Shown here piece by piece: positions 27,641 to 36,653 of a DNA stretch of 39,855 nucleotides (position 1 is its first letter; every line of letters begins with the position of its first letter). This DNA comes from a virus. The stretch spans positions 1 to 39,855 of IMG/VR virus record IMGVR_UViG_3300028490_000015; one strand, written 5' to 3'. The notes under the pieces were generated by a model that worked only from the letters and a program-made list of their open reading frames with translations, was not told the origin of the DNA and did no database searches. The position numbers and the translations under genes are program-made.

Positions 27641-27871
27641 ATGACAGATCATCAGATGGACGATATAGCTAAAGCGGTGGCATCAGACTTGAATGTTAAG
27701 CTTAATCTAACCTTAGAGATGGTACAACTAGTGTATAAGGTATACCCACACATGGGTACAGTTAAGACATTGTCTCCATCTTACAAGTTAACTGAGGATA
27801 CAAGAGAACATCTAATTACACTACTACTAGAAATACAGTCATTTATTAGTACAATTGAAAAGAAGAAATGA
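27641..27871 (+). CDS. Hypothetical helical protein
   Basis: 76 residues from ATG at 27641, the first ATG after the upstream stop at 27634-27636. Two more upstream in-frame ATGs would overlap that gene. No recognised motif. Confidence 0.55.
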   Translation: MTDHQMDDIAKAVASDLNVKLNLTLEMVQLVYKVYPHMGTVKTLSPSYKLTEDTREHLITLLLEIQSFISTIEKKK

Positions 27872-28089
27872 ACGAAGAAGGATTAAAGGTCTTAATAAGA
27901 GAGCAATACGATTTATTAGGTAGAAAACCTACTCTACTGAGATTAGAAGGTAAGAGTGTAGAAGAGTTAAAAGTAATATTAGAAAAACTAAAAGGAATTA
28001 AATACGCATTAGATCTAGTATTCTCACCTAATCCAGGTGAGGAGTTAGCAACTAGTGTATTAAAAGAACTATTTACAAATGGAAAATAA
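27868..28089 (+). CDS. Hypothetical small protein
   Basis: 73 residues, charged and helical. ATGA overlap with the gene before. No family known. Confidence 0.55.
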   Translation: MNEEGLKVLIREQYDLLGRKPTLLRLEGKSVEELKVILEKLKGIKYALDLVFSPNPGEELATSVLKELFTNGK

Positions 28090-28399
28090 TGAAATAGACA
28101 CAAGCAAAGTGAGAGGAAAAGAGGACTTAGCTGACTTTATTAAGAAAGCAAAAGCGCAACAAAACAATGGGCCATTCCCAACAAGGGACTCAGGTATACT
28201 TAAAGAGCTGGAAGACAAGCTAGAGAGTGGAGAAGTCGAATTTGATGATGATCCAGTAGAGGCTTGCCCTGTGTGCAACAGTCTATATCTAATAGAGGAT
28301 GACGGCAAAGTAGAATGCTATAACTGTGGTAACCTAATAGAGGAGAAGGACATAGTACACTACGAGTCAATATTTGGATATAAAGCAGACACTGAATGA
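28079..28399 (+). CDS. Zinc-ribbon protein
   Basis: 106 residues. Helical first half, then Cys63-x-x-Cys66 and Cys80-x-x-Cys83 forming a four-Cys zinc ribbon in an acidic context. It overlaps both neighbours. Possibly a transcription or packaging cofactor. Confidence 0.6.
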   Translation: MENNEIDTSKVRGKEDLADFIKKAKAQQNNGPFPTRDSGILKELEDKLESGEVEFDDDPVEACPVCNSLYLIEDDGKVECYNCGNLIEEKDIVHYESIFGYKADTE

Positions 28400-28860
28400 G
28401 AATAGCAAAGATAAACACAAGCCTTAGTCACTTCTTTTACCACTGGGTTGAATTTATCGAGCCTTTTCATAAGCTAGGGAAAACAGAGAAGAAGGTTCTT
28501 GCAGAACTATTGTACCATAGATACCTTCTGAGTCAGGAAGTAACGTCAGAACACCTATTAAATAAGCTAGTGTTCGAGTCTGAAGTAAGACAAGCGATAT
28601 GTGATTCAATTGGTATACCTAGAGTACGCCTGGGGTTAGTACTTTCTCAGTTTAGAAAGGCTAAGATATTAGATGGTAAGAAGTTAAATAAGCATTTCAT
28701 ACCTGATATCAAGTTAGGCGATAAAGAGTTTGTACTGGCTTTTAAATTTAAAATAGAAGGGAATGAAGAAGGTATCTATTCGAAAGCGATTCGAGGAAAA
28801 ACTAAGGGAAATAGCAATAGCAGAAGGAGTAGAGGTAAAGGAAGTAAGGGAAGTATTTAG
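28396..28860 (+). CDS. Hypothetical protein, small terminase-like position
   Basis: 154 residues with a helical middle that could be helix-turn-helix (residues 60-100) and a very basic, Gly/Ser/Arg-rich tail. DNA binding is plausible, and the position upstream of TerL would suit a small terminase, but no family match is visible. Its last 98 bases overlap the next gene in another frame. Confidence 0.5.
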   Translation: MRIAKINTSLSHFFYHWVEFIEPFHKLGKTEKKVLAELLYHRYLLSQEVTSEHLLNKLVFESEVRQAICDSIGIPRVRLGLVLSQFRKAKILDGKKLNKHFIPDIKLGDKEFVLAFKFKIEGNEEGIYSKAIRGKTKGNSNSRRSRGKGSKGSI

Positions 28861-29053
28861 ATCCCAGTTCAAGTTTACTAAAGAGAAGATAGAAGCTATT
28901 GATAAGAAGTGGCTGGCAAAGGCCGCAGTAGCAGAGATTAATAAAATAGTATTCAACTATATATATATAGGTAAGGTCCATTCAGGAAATAGACTACAAG
29001 AATACGCTAACAAGAGAAATAAATTAAACGAGGAGAGTAATGAAAACAATTAA
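28763..29053 (+). CDS. Hypothetical basic helical protein
   Basis: 96 residues, mostly charged helix (Lys/Glu/Arg). It shares 98 bases with the end of the gene before in a different frame. No later ATG is available, so the overlap appears real. Function unknown. Confidence 0.5.
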   Translation: MKKVSIRKRFEEKLREIAIAEGVEVKEVREVFRSQFKFTKEKIEAIDKKWLAKAAVAEINKIVFNYIYIGKVHSGNRLQEYANKRNKLNEESNENN

Positions 29054-29579
29054 TTTAGTACCACGTAACGCTGATGTAATCACAACAGCACACGTAATGC
29101 CAATCAAGACATCATTAATTTTAAATGAGAAGCCAACCTTTATGAGTGTACAGCAAGTAGTTGCAGTAGGAGATAGAGCAGATGGTGTAGAAATAGGAGA
29201 CTGGGTATACCTTGATCTTCAACGCTTTGTGAAACATGTGAAGTTTCAGAGCACTATCAAGGCCGGAGTAGGTGGACAAGATATGATTAAGGAGGAGTTC
29301 ATTCCACCAATCTGGGTAGCACCAGGAGAAACAGGCGCATACTTTAAGATCACAGATCGTGAGATTGAAGGAGTTATTGTAGACTACATCAAGCTACCTA
29401 AGGATATGAGAGATCATATGACAGTGGAATCTTATGAGCAGAAGCTTAAAGATGCCAATGTAAGAGCTGAGAAAGAGCGTGCTAGAATGGATGCTAAGGT
29501 GAAGAAGATGACACCAGTACGTGGAAAGAAAGAAGTTAACGCTCCTGCAATATTTGCAGAGGGGAAATTTAGAGGATAA
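29040..29579 (+). CDS. Putative GroES-like co-chaperonin
   Basis: 179 residues. Residues 32-62 (MSVQQVVAVGDRADGVEIGDWVYLDL) follow the GroES pattern VVAVG...VKVGDxVxF, and the preceding KTSLILNEKP could be part of the barrel. The C-terminal 50 residues are a charged helix. A phage co-chaperonin could help fold the capsid protein, as T4 gp31 does. Similarity is by eye only. Confidence 0.4.
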   Translation: MKTINLVPRNADVITTAHVMPIKTSLILNEKPTFMSVQQVVAVGDRADGVEIGDWVYLDLQRFVKHVKFQSTIKAGVGGQDMIKEEFIPPIWVAPGETGAYFKITDREIEGVIVDYIKLPKDMRDHMTVESYEQKLKDANVRAEKERARMDAKVKKMTPVRGKKEVNAPAIFAEGKFRG

Positions 29580-30122
29580 ATGAAACTATTTGAATTAGAT
29601 CGCGATACGTACAGTGTAGTATATGAGCCCCAAACTCTTACACTAAAACCATTCGCGGCCATATTTAAAAGGGATCGTAGTGAGAAGAAGACAAAGGCAG
29701 TTAAAGAACTGTCTTTTGTCTATTTCTATTGTGACATAAAGAGTGATTACATGATCCACATTGACAATAGTATTAGGTTTAAAGCTATAAGAGCTGACCT
29801 ACTTCTAGACAAGAATTGGAAGATTGACAAGGTCATGCAGGAAGCTATAGATTTCTATAACAGTATGAGCACATCTATTACAGCAGAGATATTAGCTGAT
29901 AGTAGGTTCACTGCTAAGACATTATCTAATAAGATGAAGACAGCAGTACAGGAAGATGATTTATCAATTGATGATATGAGTAAGCTAATGGCTAACATCA
30001 CAAAGATACCAACAGTAGTAAAGGCTCTACAGACTGCAGAACAAGCAGTATTGAAGGAGATTGAGGAAGCTAAGGGTAGCATAGGTAGTAAGGAGAAAGC
30101 AATGTTCGAAGATGGGCTCTAA
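29580..30122 (+). CDS. Hypothetical protein
   Basis: 180 residues. The first 90 contain aromatic-rich strands (ELSFVYFYCD), the rest is helical. It starts directly after the stop of the GroES-like gene. A virion role is likely from context only. Confidence 0.6.
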   Translation: MKLFELDRDTYSVVYEPQTLTLKPFAAIFKRDRSEKKTKAVKELSFVYFYCDIKSDYMIHIDNSIRFKAIRADLLLDKNWKIDKVMQEAIDFYNSMSTSITAEILADSRFTAKTLSNKMKTAVQEDDLSIDDMSKLMANITKIPTVVKALQTAEQAVLKEIEEAKGSIGSKEKAMFEDGL

Positions 30123-30354
30123 GAAAGGAGTAGGGTTAATGGAACAAATGGATTTGAATAATTCCCATGCCTTTAATACAATTGATACTTTTATCCTGGA
30201 GGAGTATATGGCTGAGATGTTTAGTCCTGAAGAGGCTAAGAAAGTAAGGAAGATTAAGCAGATACTGCCTACATTTAATTACTCGGTTTCGTCTAGACCA
30301 TTTACACCTGAGATATTAAAAGCGATTGAAGAGTTTATAAAAGATATAGAATGA
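30112..30354 (+). CDS. Hypothetical small protein
   Basis: 80 residues, helical. Its second half (KIKQILPTFNYSVSSRPFTPEILKAIEEFI) resembles that of the next product (MCKLFPSFKSTDSCVPFDGDIISVLETFL), suggesting tandem duplication. It overlaps both neighbours. Confidence 0.5.
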   Translation: MGSKKGVGLMEQMDLNNSHAFNTIDTFILEEYMAEMFSPEEAKKVRKIKQILPTFNYSVSSRPFTPEILKAIEEFIKDIE

Positions 30355-30674
30355 AAGAGGAGAAGGGTATATTTGAACAGATGAATGTTAGTATAGAGCA
30401 TGACCCAATATATGACAATCTGAATTTGGCAAAATTAGAAGAGGCCATAGGGGATTTAGTAAAGAAGAAAGGACCAACAGAATCACATAGGATGACAATA
30501 ATACATACAGGTGCAGCTGGAGCAAAGATATTCAATCAGAGTATGGAGGACTACATCAACGTATCAAAGATGTGTAAGCTGTTTCCATCATTTAAAAGTA
30601 CTGACAGTTGTGTCCCATTTGATGGTGATATAATTTCTGTACTAGAAACATTTTTAACAGATTTAGAAGAATGA
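30351..30674 (+). CDS. Hypothetical small protein
   Basis: 107 residues with a C-terminal part resembling the gene before. ATGA overlaps on both sides couple it to TerL. It could be a small terminase partner, without direct evidence. Confidence 0.5.
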   Translation: MKEEKGIFEQMNVSIEHDPIYDNLNLAKLEEAIGDLVKKKGPTESHRMTIIHTGAAGAKIFNQSMEDYINVSKMCKLFPSFKSTDSCVPFDGDIISVLETFLTDLEE

Positions 30675-32929
30675 AATTCAACGAATATCAGACAGATATA
30701 AGGGGCCTCGAGAAGAGCGCCCCTAAGTTGTTTAAGGCCATTAATGAATCGATAGCTACTATACCAATGATCAATTGGTTAATAGCCGGAGAGGAAGTTA
30801 GAGGCCTGGCAAAAGATAGACCACGTATGAAGAAAGGACGTGGTATTGTAGTAGATGTGGTTAAGCCCCATCTATTAGAAGATATGGATTACTTTAGAGA
30901 GAGAGCAATATACTTTGACATACATGGCAAGTATACTGACATCTTCCCTTCGAAGAATCCATTTTCTGAATACGCTAAGTTTTGGAGAGAGGAGAAGCGT
31001 AGATTCAAAGAGGGCCTAGTCCGTGAATCAGATGGTGAATGGATTCCGGGGTACTTATACTTCTATTGGAACTACTCACCAATCTGGCAGGTTAAAACAG
31101 TAGGTGAAGTAAATGAAGACGGCCAACAACAAGGAGAGAGAGTTAGAGAATTTCCATTACCATATTTAGGTGATTACTTATTCTTCCACTACTTCGACCA
31201 GGCGCGTAAGGCAGGTAAGCACACTAAGATGCTTAAGTCTAGGGGTATAGGTATGTCATTTAAGGCCGGAGCATTAGGTCCTTGTAATATGATTATTTAC
31301 CCAGGTTCAGGTAACCCTAACTTTTACCTAGCATCAGATAAAGGATTCTTATCAGGAGATAAGGGAGTATTTGGAAAGGTAGTAGATACGTTAGACTGGT
31401 TGTCTGAACATACACCTTTCCCTCGTGTGAGGCTTGTTAACAGCCTTAGGTCGATGGAGATACAATTAGGTTACCAAGATTCAGATGGTAAGAGAAAGGG
31501 CGCCCTAAGCTCTGTATACGGCATATCACTTAAAGATAATCCAGACAAAGCAAGGGGTATTCGTGGGCCTATGATCTTTTATGAAGAAGATGGTTTATTC
31601 CCACACTTAGAGAAAGCATGGAACGTTAACAGGCCAGGTATGGAAGCTGGTAAGGTAGCAACAGGAATGATGTTTGCCGGAGGAACAGGTGGTACAGAGG
31701 GTGCTAGTTTTGAGGGATCAAAGAAATTATTCTACTCTCCATCAGCATATAATATATATGGTGTTAAAGATTACTATAATAAGAACTCTCAAGGATTAAG
31801 TGAATGTGGATTCTTTTGGGGTGCATATTTAAACCGTGAGAACTTCAATAGGAAGAATGGTGAGCCAGACGTACTAGGAGCACTAGCAGAGATACATGAA
31901 GAACGCGTAAAGATTATAGCAGCATCTAATGATCCAGCAGCTATTACTCAAAAGAAAGCAGAGCATCCACTAACACCGGATGAAGCAATCATGCGTACAG
32001 GTGGAAGTATGTTCCCAGTTGCGGATATATCTGAATACTTAGTACAGATCAATGCTAATAGGGATAAGTTCCTTAGCTCACACTATGTGGGGAAGCTTGT
32101 GTATGATACTAATAACTCAGTGAAGTGGTTACCAGATGGCGAGCTTTACCCTATTAGGTCTCTAGATTCTTCTGGATTAAGTAGAGCAGGAGCCATAGAG
32201 ATATTTGAGATGCCTAGATACCAGGATAACAACAGAATACAATCTGGTCGTTACATAGCCGGGATTGACCCTATCGATCAAGATGAGGGAGCGTCGTTAT
32301 TCGCAGTGACTGTAATGGACATCTTTACTGATAGGATTGTAGCACAGTACATAGGTAGACATCCTAAGGCTGAAGAGTGTTACGAAGAGGCAGTGAAGTT
32401 ACTTATATTCTATAATGCTAAAGCTAACTACGAGAATAACCTTAAAGGATTATATAGTTACTTCAAGTTTAAGAATGTACTACATTACTTAGCTGACACT
32501 CCTGAAATCTTAAAGGATATGGAGATGATGAAGCCAACCGCAAATATGGGTAAAGGTACTAGAGCTACAGCTCCTATTAACGCGTGGGGTAGACAGTTAC
32601 AAGTGTCCTGGATGCTTACAACTAATAAGATTATTGAACCTGAGGAAGAGGGAGGAGAGCCAGAGATTGTGCTTAACTTACATAGAATTAGATCATTAAG
32701 ATATTTAGAGGAAGCACAAGTATGGAACCCGGATGGGAATTATGATACAGTGTCAGCGATGGGTATGCTGTTTATATACAGAGAAGAGAAGCTTAGACAG
32801 ATCCAGTCTATTAAAGAGGATGAAGTAGTGCAGTCCGATGAGTGGGCAGACAGCTCCTTCTTTGGTAAAGAGGCGCATGAGACTAGGATGAGTAAAGTTG
32901 AGAAAGCTTTTAAGAGGCCTCGAAATTAA
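30671..32929 (+). CDS. terL: Terminase large subunit
   Basis: 752 residues. The ATPase has a Walker A-like KSRGIGMS (189-196), as in crAss-like and other large-phage TerL proteins, and Walker B MIFYEED (301-307). The nuclease begins with AGIDPIDQDEG (Asp533, Asp536, Asp538). It cuts and pumps the genome into the prohead through the portal encoded next. Length fits the crAss-like family. A terminator and a new promoter follow. Confidence 0.92.
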   Translation: MKFNEYQTDIRGLEKSAPKLFKAINESIATIPMINWLIAGEEVRGLAKDRPRMKKGRGIVVDVVKPHLLEDMDYFRERAIYFDIHGKYTDIFPSKNPFSEYAKFWREEKRRFKEGLVRESDGEWIPGYLYFYWNYSPIWQVKTVGEVNEDGQQQGERVREFPLPYLGDYLFFHYFDQARKAGKHTKMLKSRGIGMSFKAGALGPCNMIIYPGSGNPNFYLASDKGFLSGDKGVFGKVVDTLDWLSEHTPFPRVRLVNSLRSMEIQLGYQDSDGKRKGALSSVYGISLKDNPDKARGIRGPMIFYEEDGLFPHLEKAWNVNRPGMEAGKVATGMMFAGGTGGTEGASFEGSKKLFYSPSAYNIYGVKDYYNKNSQGLSECGFFWGAYLNRENFNRKNGEPDVLGALAEIHEERVKIIAASNDPAAITQKKAEHPLTPDEAIMRTGGSMFPVADISEYLVQINANRDKFLSSHYVGKLVYDTNNSVKWLPDGELYPIRSLDSSGLSRAGAIEIFEMPRYQDNNRIQSGRYIAGIDPIDQDEGASLFAVTVMDIFTDRIVAQYIGRHPKAEECYEEAVKLLIFYNAKANYENNLKGLYSYFKFKNVLHYLADTPEILKDMEMMKPTANMGKGTRATAPINAWGRQLQVSWMLTTNKIIEPEEEGGEPEIVLNLHRIRSLRYLEEAQVWNPDGNYDTVSAMGMLFIYREEKLRQIQSIKEDEVVQSDEWADSSFFGKEAHETRMSKVEKAFKRPRN

Positions 32930-32952
32930 GATTCAGGCTATTTGATACAAAT

Positions 32953-32980
32953 ATACCATGGTTGACTACTATGGTATTTT
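32953..32980 (+). terminator. Intrinsic terminator after terL
   Basis: ATACCAT/ATGGTAT 7-bp stem with 11-base loop followed by TTT and G. The T-run is short, so partial read-through is likely. Confidence 0.55.
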
Positions 32981-32981
32981 G

Positions 32982-32991
32982 TTGTATATTA
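32982..32991 (+). promoter_or_regulatory. Phage promoter motif TTGTATATTA, copy 6
   Basis: Directly after the terminator, 22 bases before the portal ATG. It gives the head genes their own transcript start. Confidence 0.65.
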
Positions 32992-33013
32992 GGATTTAAT
33001 ATCTGAGTTACAT

Positions 33014-35410
33014 ATGAACAAACTAGTAAACAAAGGGCAACCACGTCAAAGGTTGTCATATAAGAAAAAGACAAAAGGATGGAGAAAGGAGAATGTGGAC
33101 CAAGCGGAACGCATGTCTTTTTACCACAACGTGGGTGTTAGGCAGACAATTAGTAATAGAATAAGAAATTCATTACTATACTCTGGATTCCCTAACCCGG
33201 CTGATATGGCTTTAGCACTTAACCCTAATAATGTTAGTGCAGAGTATATACCAGACAGAGTTCCACATCACCCTATTATGGCACCAAAGATTGATGTTCT
33301 ATTAGGTGAAGAAATTAATAGAGACTTCGACTACTCGTTTACGGTAATCTCACCGGATGCTGTTTCAACTAAAGAAAAGGCAAAGGGAGATGTAGTTAAG
33401 AAATCGCTAATGGAGTTAGTGCAGAACAATGCATCACCGGAGCAGGTGGAGGCAGAGATGGCTAACCTTCAAAAATATCTAAAGTATACCTGGCAAGATA
33501 CCAGGGAACGTATGGTAAATCTTCTAATGAATTACTATTACGAATACGAAGAGTTTGACTCTAAATTTAATCAAGGCTTTAAAGATGTTCTTATTCATGG
33601 TGAAGAAATTTACTCATGTGAGATCGTAGGTGGTGAACCTAAATTAGAAGTATTAAATGGTTTAAAAGTAAGAGCTCTACGTAGTGGCCGATCATCTAAG
33701 ATTGAAGACTCAGATATGATAATCATAGAGGATCATTGGTCGCCAGGTAAAATCATAGATTATTACTACGAGGAATTAAAACCAAAGGACATTGACTATG
33801 TCACAGGCTACACTGATAGTGCAACTAATAATGGTGAGTATTCTGATGACTATAATAATCCACTGCTGTTTGATAACGGCACAGGTGATGTTGAATCTAT
33901 ATTTGACAGCTACCAAAGTATAGCGACAATTAACGGGCATGAGTTCTCATCTAATCTAACAGATGATGCCGGTAATATCAGAGTAATAAAATTACTTTGG
34001 AAATCGCAAAAAGCAATCTACAAGGTCAAATACTACGACAGCGTAGGTGAAGAACAATCAAGAATTGAGAGTGAAGAATATATACCATTAACTGAGGAAG
34101 GCGAGGAAATGACTAAGCTGTGGGTTAATGAATGGTGGGAAGCTACTAAGATTGGTAAAGACTTATATGTACAGATGCGCCCTAGGGAGATCCAGTATGT
34201 TAACTTGAGTAACCCATCTAAATGTTACCCGGGTATTATAGGCGAGGTTTATAATACTAACCAAGGTAGAGCAGTGAGTCTTGTTGACAAGATGAAAGAC
34301 TACCAGTACTTATATGATGCTATTTGGGCAAGGCTTAATAAAGCAATTGCTAAGAACTTAGGGAAGATTCTATTATTAGATATCGCAGTAGTACCTAAGG
34401 GATGGGAGCCAGAGAAGTGGATGGAACAAGCTACTAATATGGGTCTTGGTATTGTAGATGGTTTTAAAGAAGGTAATAAAGGTGTAGCGCAAGGTAAGCT
34501 TGCTGGTAACTTAAATGGGGCCACAAACACAAGAGCTATCGATTTAGAAACAGGTAACTATATTCAACAACACATTAGCCTGTTAGAATTTATCAAAGCA
34601 GAAATGGGAGAAATTGCCGGTATCTCTAGACAGAGAGAGGGACAAGTTCAAAACCGTGAAAGCGTTGGTGGAATTGAGAGAGCTGTAACACAATCATCTC
34701 ATATTACTGAGTGGTGGTTTTACAAGCATGATCAGGTTAAGAAGAGAGTTATCGCGACATTCTTAGAGACAGCTAAGTACGCTCTTAAAGGTACAAACAA
34801 GAAGATAGCTTATATTGCTGATGATCTTACTAAACAGACATTAGATGTAGAAGGTGATCTTATTAATGAGAGTGAGTATGGTTTATTAGCCACTGACTCA
34901 TTTAAAGTTCAGAAAGTTAAACAAGCTGCTGAGCAAATGGCTCAAGCCTTTATGCAAAATGGGGGGAGATTCTCCACAGTTCTAGACATATTTAACAGTC
35001 CATCAATGGCTGATATGAGAAATAAGATAGAACAAGCTGAGGATGAGATAGCTGAGAAAGAAGGAGCTGCCCAAGAGCAACAAGCTCAACAAGCACAAGC
35101 TATGTTAGCTCAACAAAAAGAGTTAAACGATATAGAAAACGAGCACAAGAATAAAGATCGTATGTTGAAGAAGTATGAGATAGATACTAAAGCAATGATC
35201 GAACATGATAAATTAGAAAACGACTCACTAAGCGCAGGTGACAATACACTAGAGCAAGGGAAGTTGGAACTTGATTATAAAACACAAGCTGATAACTTGC
35301 TTGTCAAGATGAAAGAGTTAGATCAAGATTGGAAGAAAGCCCAACTTGATAGTAGAACGAAGAAGGATATAGCTAAGAGTAAGCCAAAGCCTTCAGCAAC
35401 TAAAAAATAA
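33014..35410 (+). CDS. Portal protein
   Basis: 798 residues. It follows terL and precedes scaffold- and capsid-like genes. The middle contains YLYDAIWARLNKAIAKNLGK and the segment EIAGISRQREGQVQNRESV, both typical of large portal proteins, and the last 150 residues are a long Gln/Glu/Lys-rich coiled-coil helix. Twelve copies would form the ring at the packaging vertex. Size matches crAss-like portals. Confidence 0.85.
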   Translation: MNKLVNKGQPRQRLSYKKKTKGWRKENVDQAERMSFYHNVGVRQTISNRIRNSLLYSGFPNPADMALALNPNNVSAEYIPDRVPHHPIMAPKIDVLLGEEINRDFDYSFTVISPDAVSTKEKAKGDVVKKSLMELVQNNASPEQVEAEMANLQKYLKYTWQDTRERMVNLLMNYYYEYEEFDSKFNQGFKDVLIHGEEIYSCEIVGGEPKLEVLNGLKVRALRSGRSSKIEDSDMIIIEDHWSPGKIIDYYYEELKPKDIDYVTGYTDSATNNGEYSDDYNNPLLFDNGTGDVESIFDSYQSIATINGHEFSSNLTDDAGNIRVIKLLWKSQKAIYKVKYYDSVGEEQSRIESEEYIPLTEEGEEMTKLWVNEWWEATKIGKDLYVQMRPREIQYVNLSNPSKCYPGIIGEVYNTNQGRAVSLVDKMKDYQYLYDAIWARLNKAIAKNLGKILLLDIAVVPKGWEPEKWMEQATNMGLGIVDGFKEGNKGVAQGKLAGNLNGATNTRAIDLETGNYIQQHISLLEFIKAEMGEIAGISRQREGQVQNRESVGGIERAVTQSSHITEWWFYKHDQVKKRVIATFLETAKYALKGTNKKIAYIADDLTKQTLDVEGDLINESEYGLLATDSFKVQKVKQAAEQMAQAFMQNGGRFSTVLDIFNSPSMADMRNKIEQAEDEIAEKEGAAQEQQAQQAQAMLAQQKELNDIENEHKNKDRMLKKYEIDTKAMIEHDKLENDSLSAGDNTLEQGKLELDYKTQADNLLVKMKELDQDWKKAQLDSRTKKDIAKSKPKPSATKK

Positions 35411-35416
35411 AAGATT

Positions 35417-36574
35417 ATGCCAGATTTGGGAGAGGTAGGTATAGATCTAAGTTTTGAAGACTTAGAATTTATAGACGAATTAAATGAAGCAGAGGGAACT
35501 AACCCTAACGAAGAGAGTACAGAAGGAGAAAGTGAAGCGAGCACTGAAAGTGCAGCCACTGAAGGATCTGAAGAAAGTGAACAAGAAGCCTCGCAAGAGG
35601 TTGAAAATAATGACGATACCACTGAGGGCGAAAGCTCAGAGAGCGTAAGTGGTGATTCTACTGAAGGAGATGCGGAACAGCAGACCTCTCCCCAGTTGTA
35701 CGAATCATTGGCCTCAGTTCTCGCAGAGAAAGGAGTACTAACCTCAGTAGATGAGTCGTCTTTAAAAGGTATAAAGGATGTAGATGCACTAGTAGAACTT
35801 GTGAAGAAAGAAATCAAAGCGCAAGAATACAATGATCTTACAGACACACAAAAAACCATCCTAACCGGCATCAGAGAAGGAGCAGCAGAAACTACTGTTA
35901 CTAAGTTCAAAGATGCAATGTCAAAGTTAGATGCTATAGATGATAACCTAATTAACTCCGATGAGAATGTTCAGAAGGATTTAATATACCAAAGCTACCT
36001 CTCTAAGGGGTATGCGAAGGACAAGGCTGCATCTTTAGTTGATAGGAGTATCAAACTAGGGTTAACTCTAGAAGACGCTAAGGAGGCTTATACTGACCTT
36101 AAAGGGGTAGTTAAGACTCGATACGAGACAGAGTTAGAGAAGGAAAAGACTTTAGCAAAAGAGGATGCTAAGACAGAAGCCAAAGATAAAGCCGCTTTAG
36201 AGAAATCAATGCTCGAAAGTAAGGAGGTTATCAAAGGTATTGAAGTACCAGAGAATACGAGAAAAGAAGTGTACGCGGAAATGATGAATCATGTATCAAT
36301 CAATCCAGTCACTAAAGAACCGGAAAACTCATTAATGAAGTTCCAACGAGAGAACCCAACAGAGTTCACACAGAAATTATATTACTTATGGAAAATGAGT
36401 AATGGCTTTGAGAACTTGGATTATTTTAAAGGAAAGAGTGGTACCTCAAGCGTTAAAGCATTGGAAAACGCTATAAAGAATTCTACGCATATTCAGGGTG
36501 GTGGTGATCCATCTTACAGTGACGACGTTAACGCATCAATGCTTAACATAGAAGACATTGTATTCCCGGATTAA
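35417..36574 (+). CDS. Putative scaffolding protein
   Basis: 385 residues. Residues 1-100 are extremely acidic and Ser/Thr-rich (EGESEASTESAATEGSEES-like), followed by long charged helices (130-290). Acidity, helix content and position between portal and capsid genes fit an internal scaffold. It lies six bases after the portal stop. Confidence 0.65.
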   Translation: MPDLGEVGIDLSFEDLEFIDELNEAEGTNPNEESTEGESEASTESAATEGSEESEQEASQEVENNDDTTEGESSESVSGDSTEGDAEQQTSPQLYESLASVLAEKGVLTSVDESSLKGIKDVDALVELVKKEIKAQEYNDLTDTQKTILTGIREGAAETTVTKFKDAMSKLDAIDDNLINSDENVQKDLIYQSYLSKGYAKDKAASLVDRSIKLGLTLEDAKEAYTDLKGVVKTRYETELEKEKTLAKEDAKTEAKDKAALEKSMLESKEVIKGIEVPENTRKEVYAEMMNHVSINPVTKEPENSLMKFQRENPTEFTQKLYYLWKMSNGFENLDYFKGKSGTSSVKALENAIKNSTHIQGGGDPSYSDDVNASMLNIEDIVFPD

Positions 36575-36597
36575 TGTAAGTTAAAAAGAGTTAGGAG

Positions 36598-36633
36598 TAT
36601 GTCCGCCTAATTCTACAAAAGAGATTGGACATA
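36598..36633 (+). other. Hairpin in the capsid-gene leader
   Basis: TATGTCC/GGACATA stem with a 22-base loop in the 79-base gap before the capsid gene. An alternative TTAGG/CCTAA hairpin overlaps it. It could be an RNase site or a stability element for abundant capsid mRNA. No promoter core is visible here. Confidence 0.4.
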
Positions 36634-36653
36634 GTAATTAAATTATTTATAAG

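Noticed and set aside
35323-35910. Leftward frame of 195 codons in the scaffold gene
   Set aside because: Shadow of the acidic Ser/Glu repeat region of the rightward gene.
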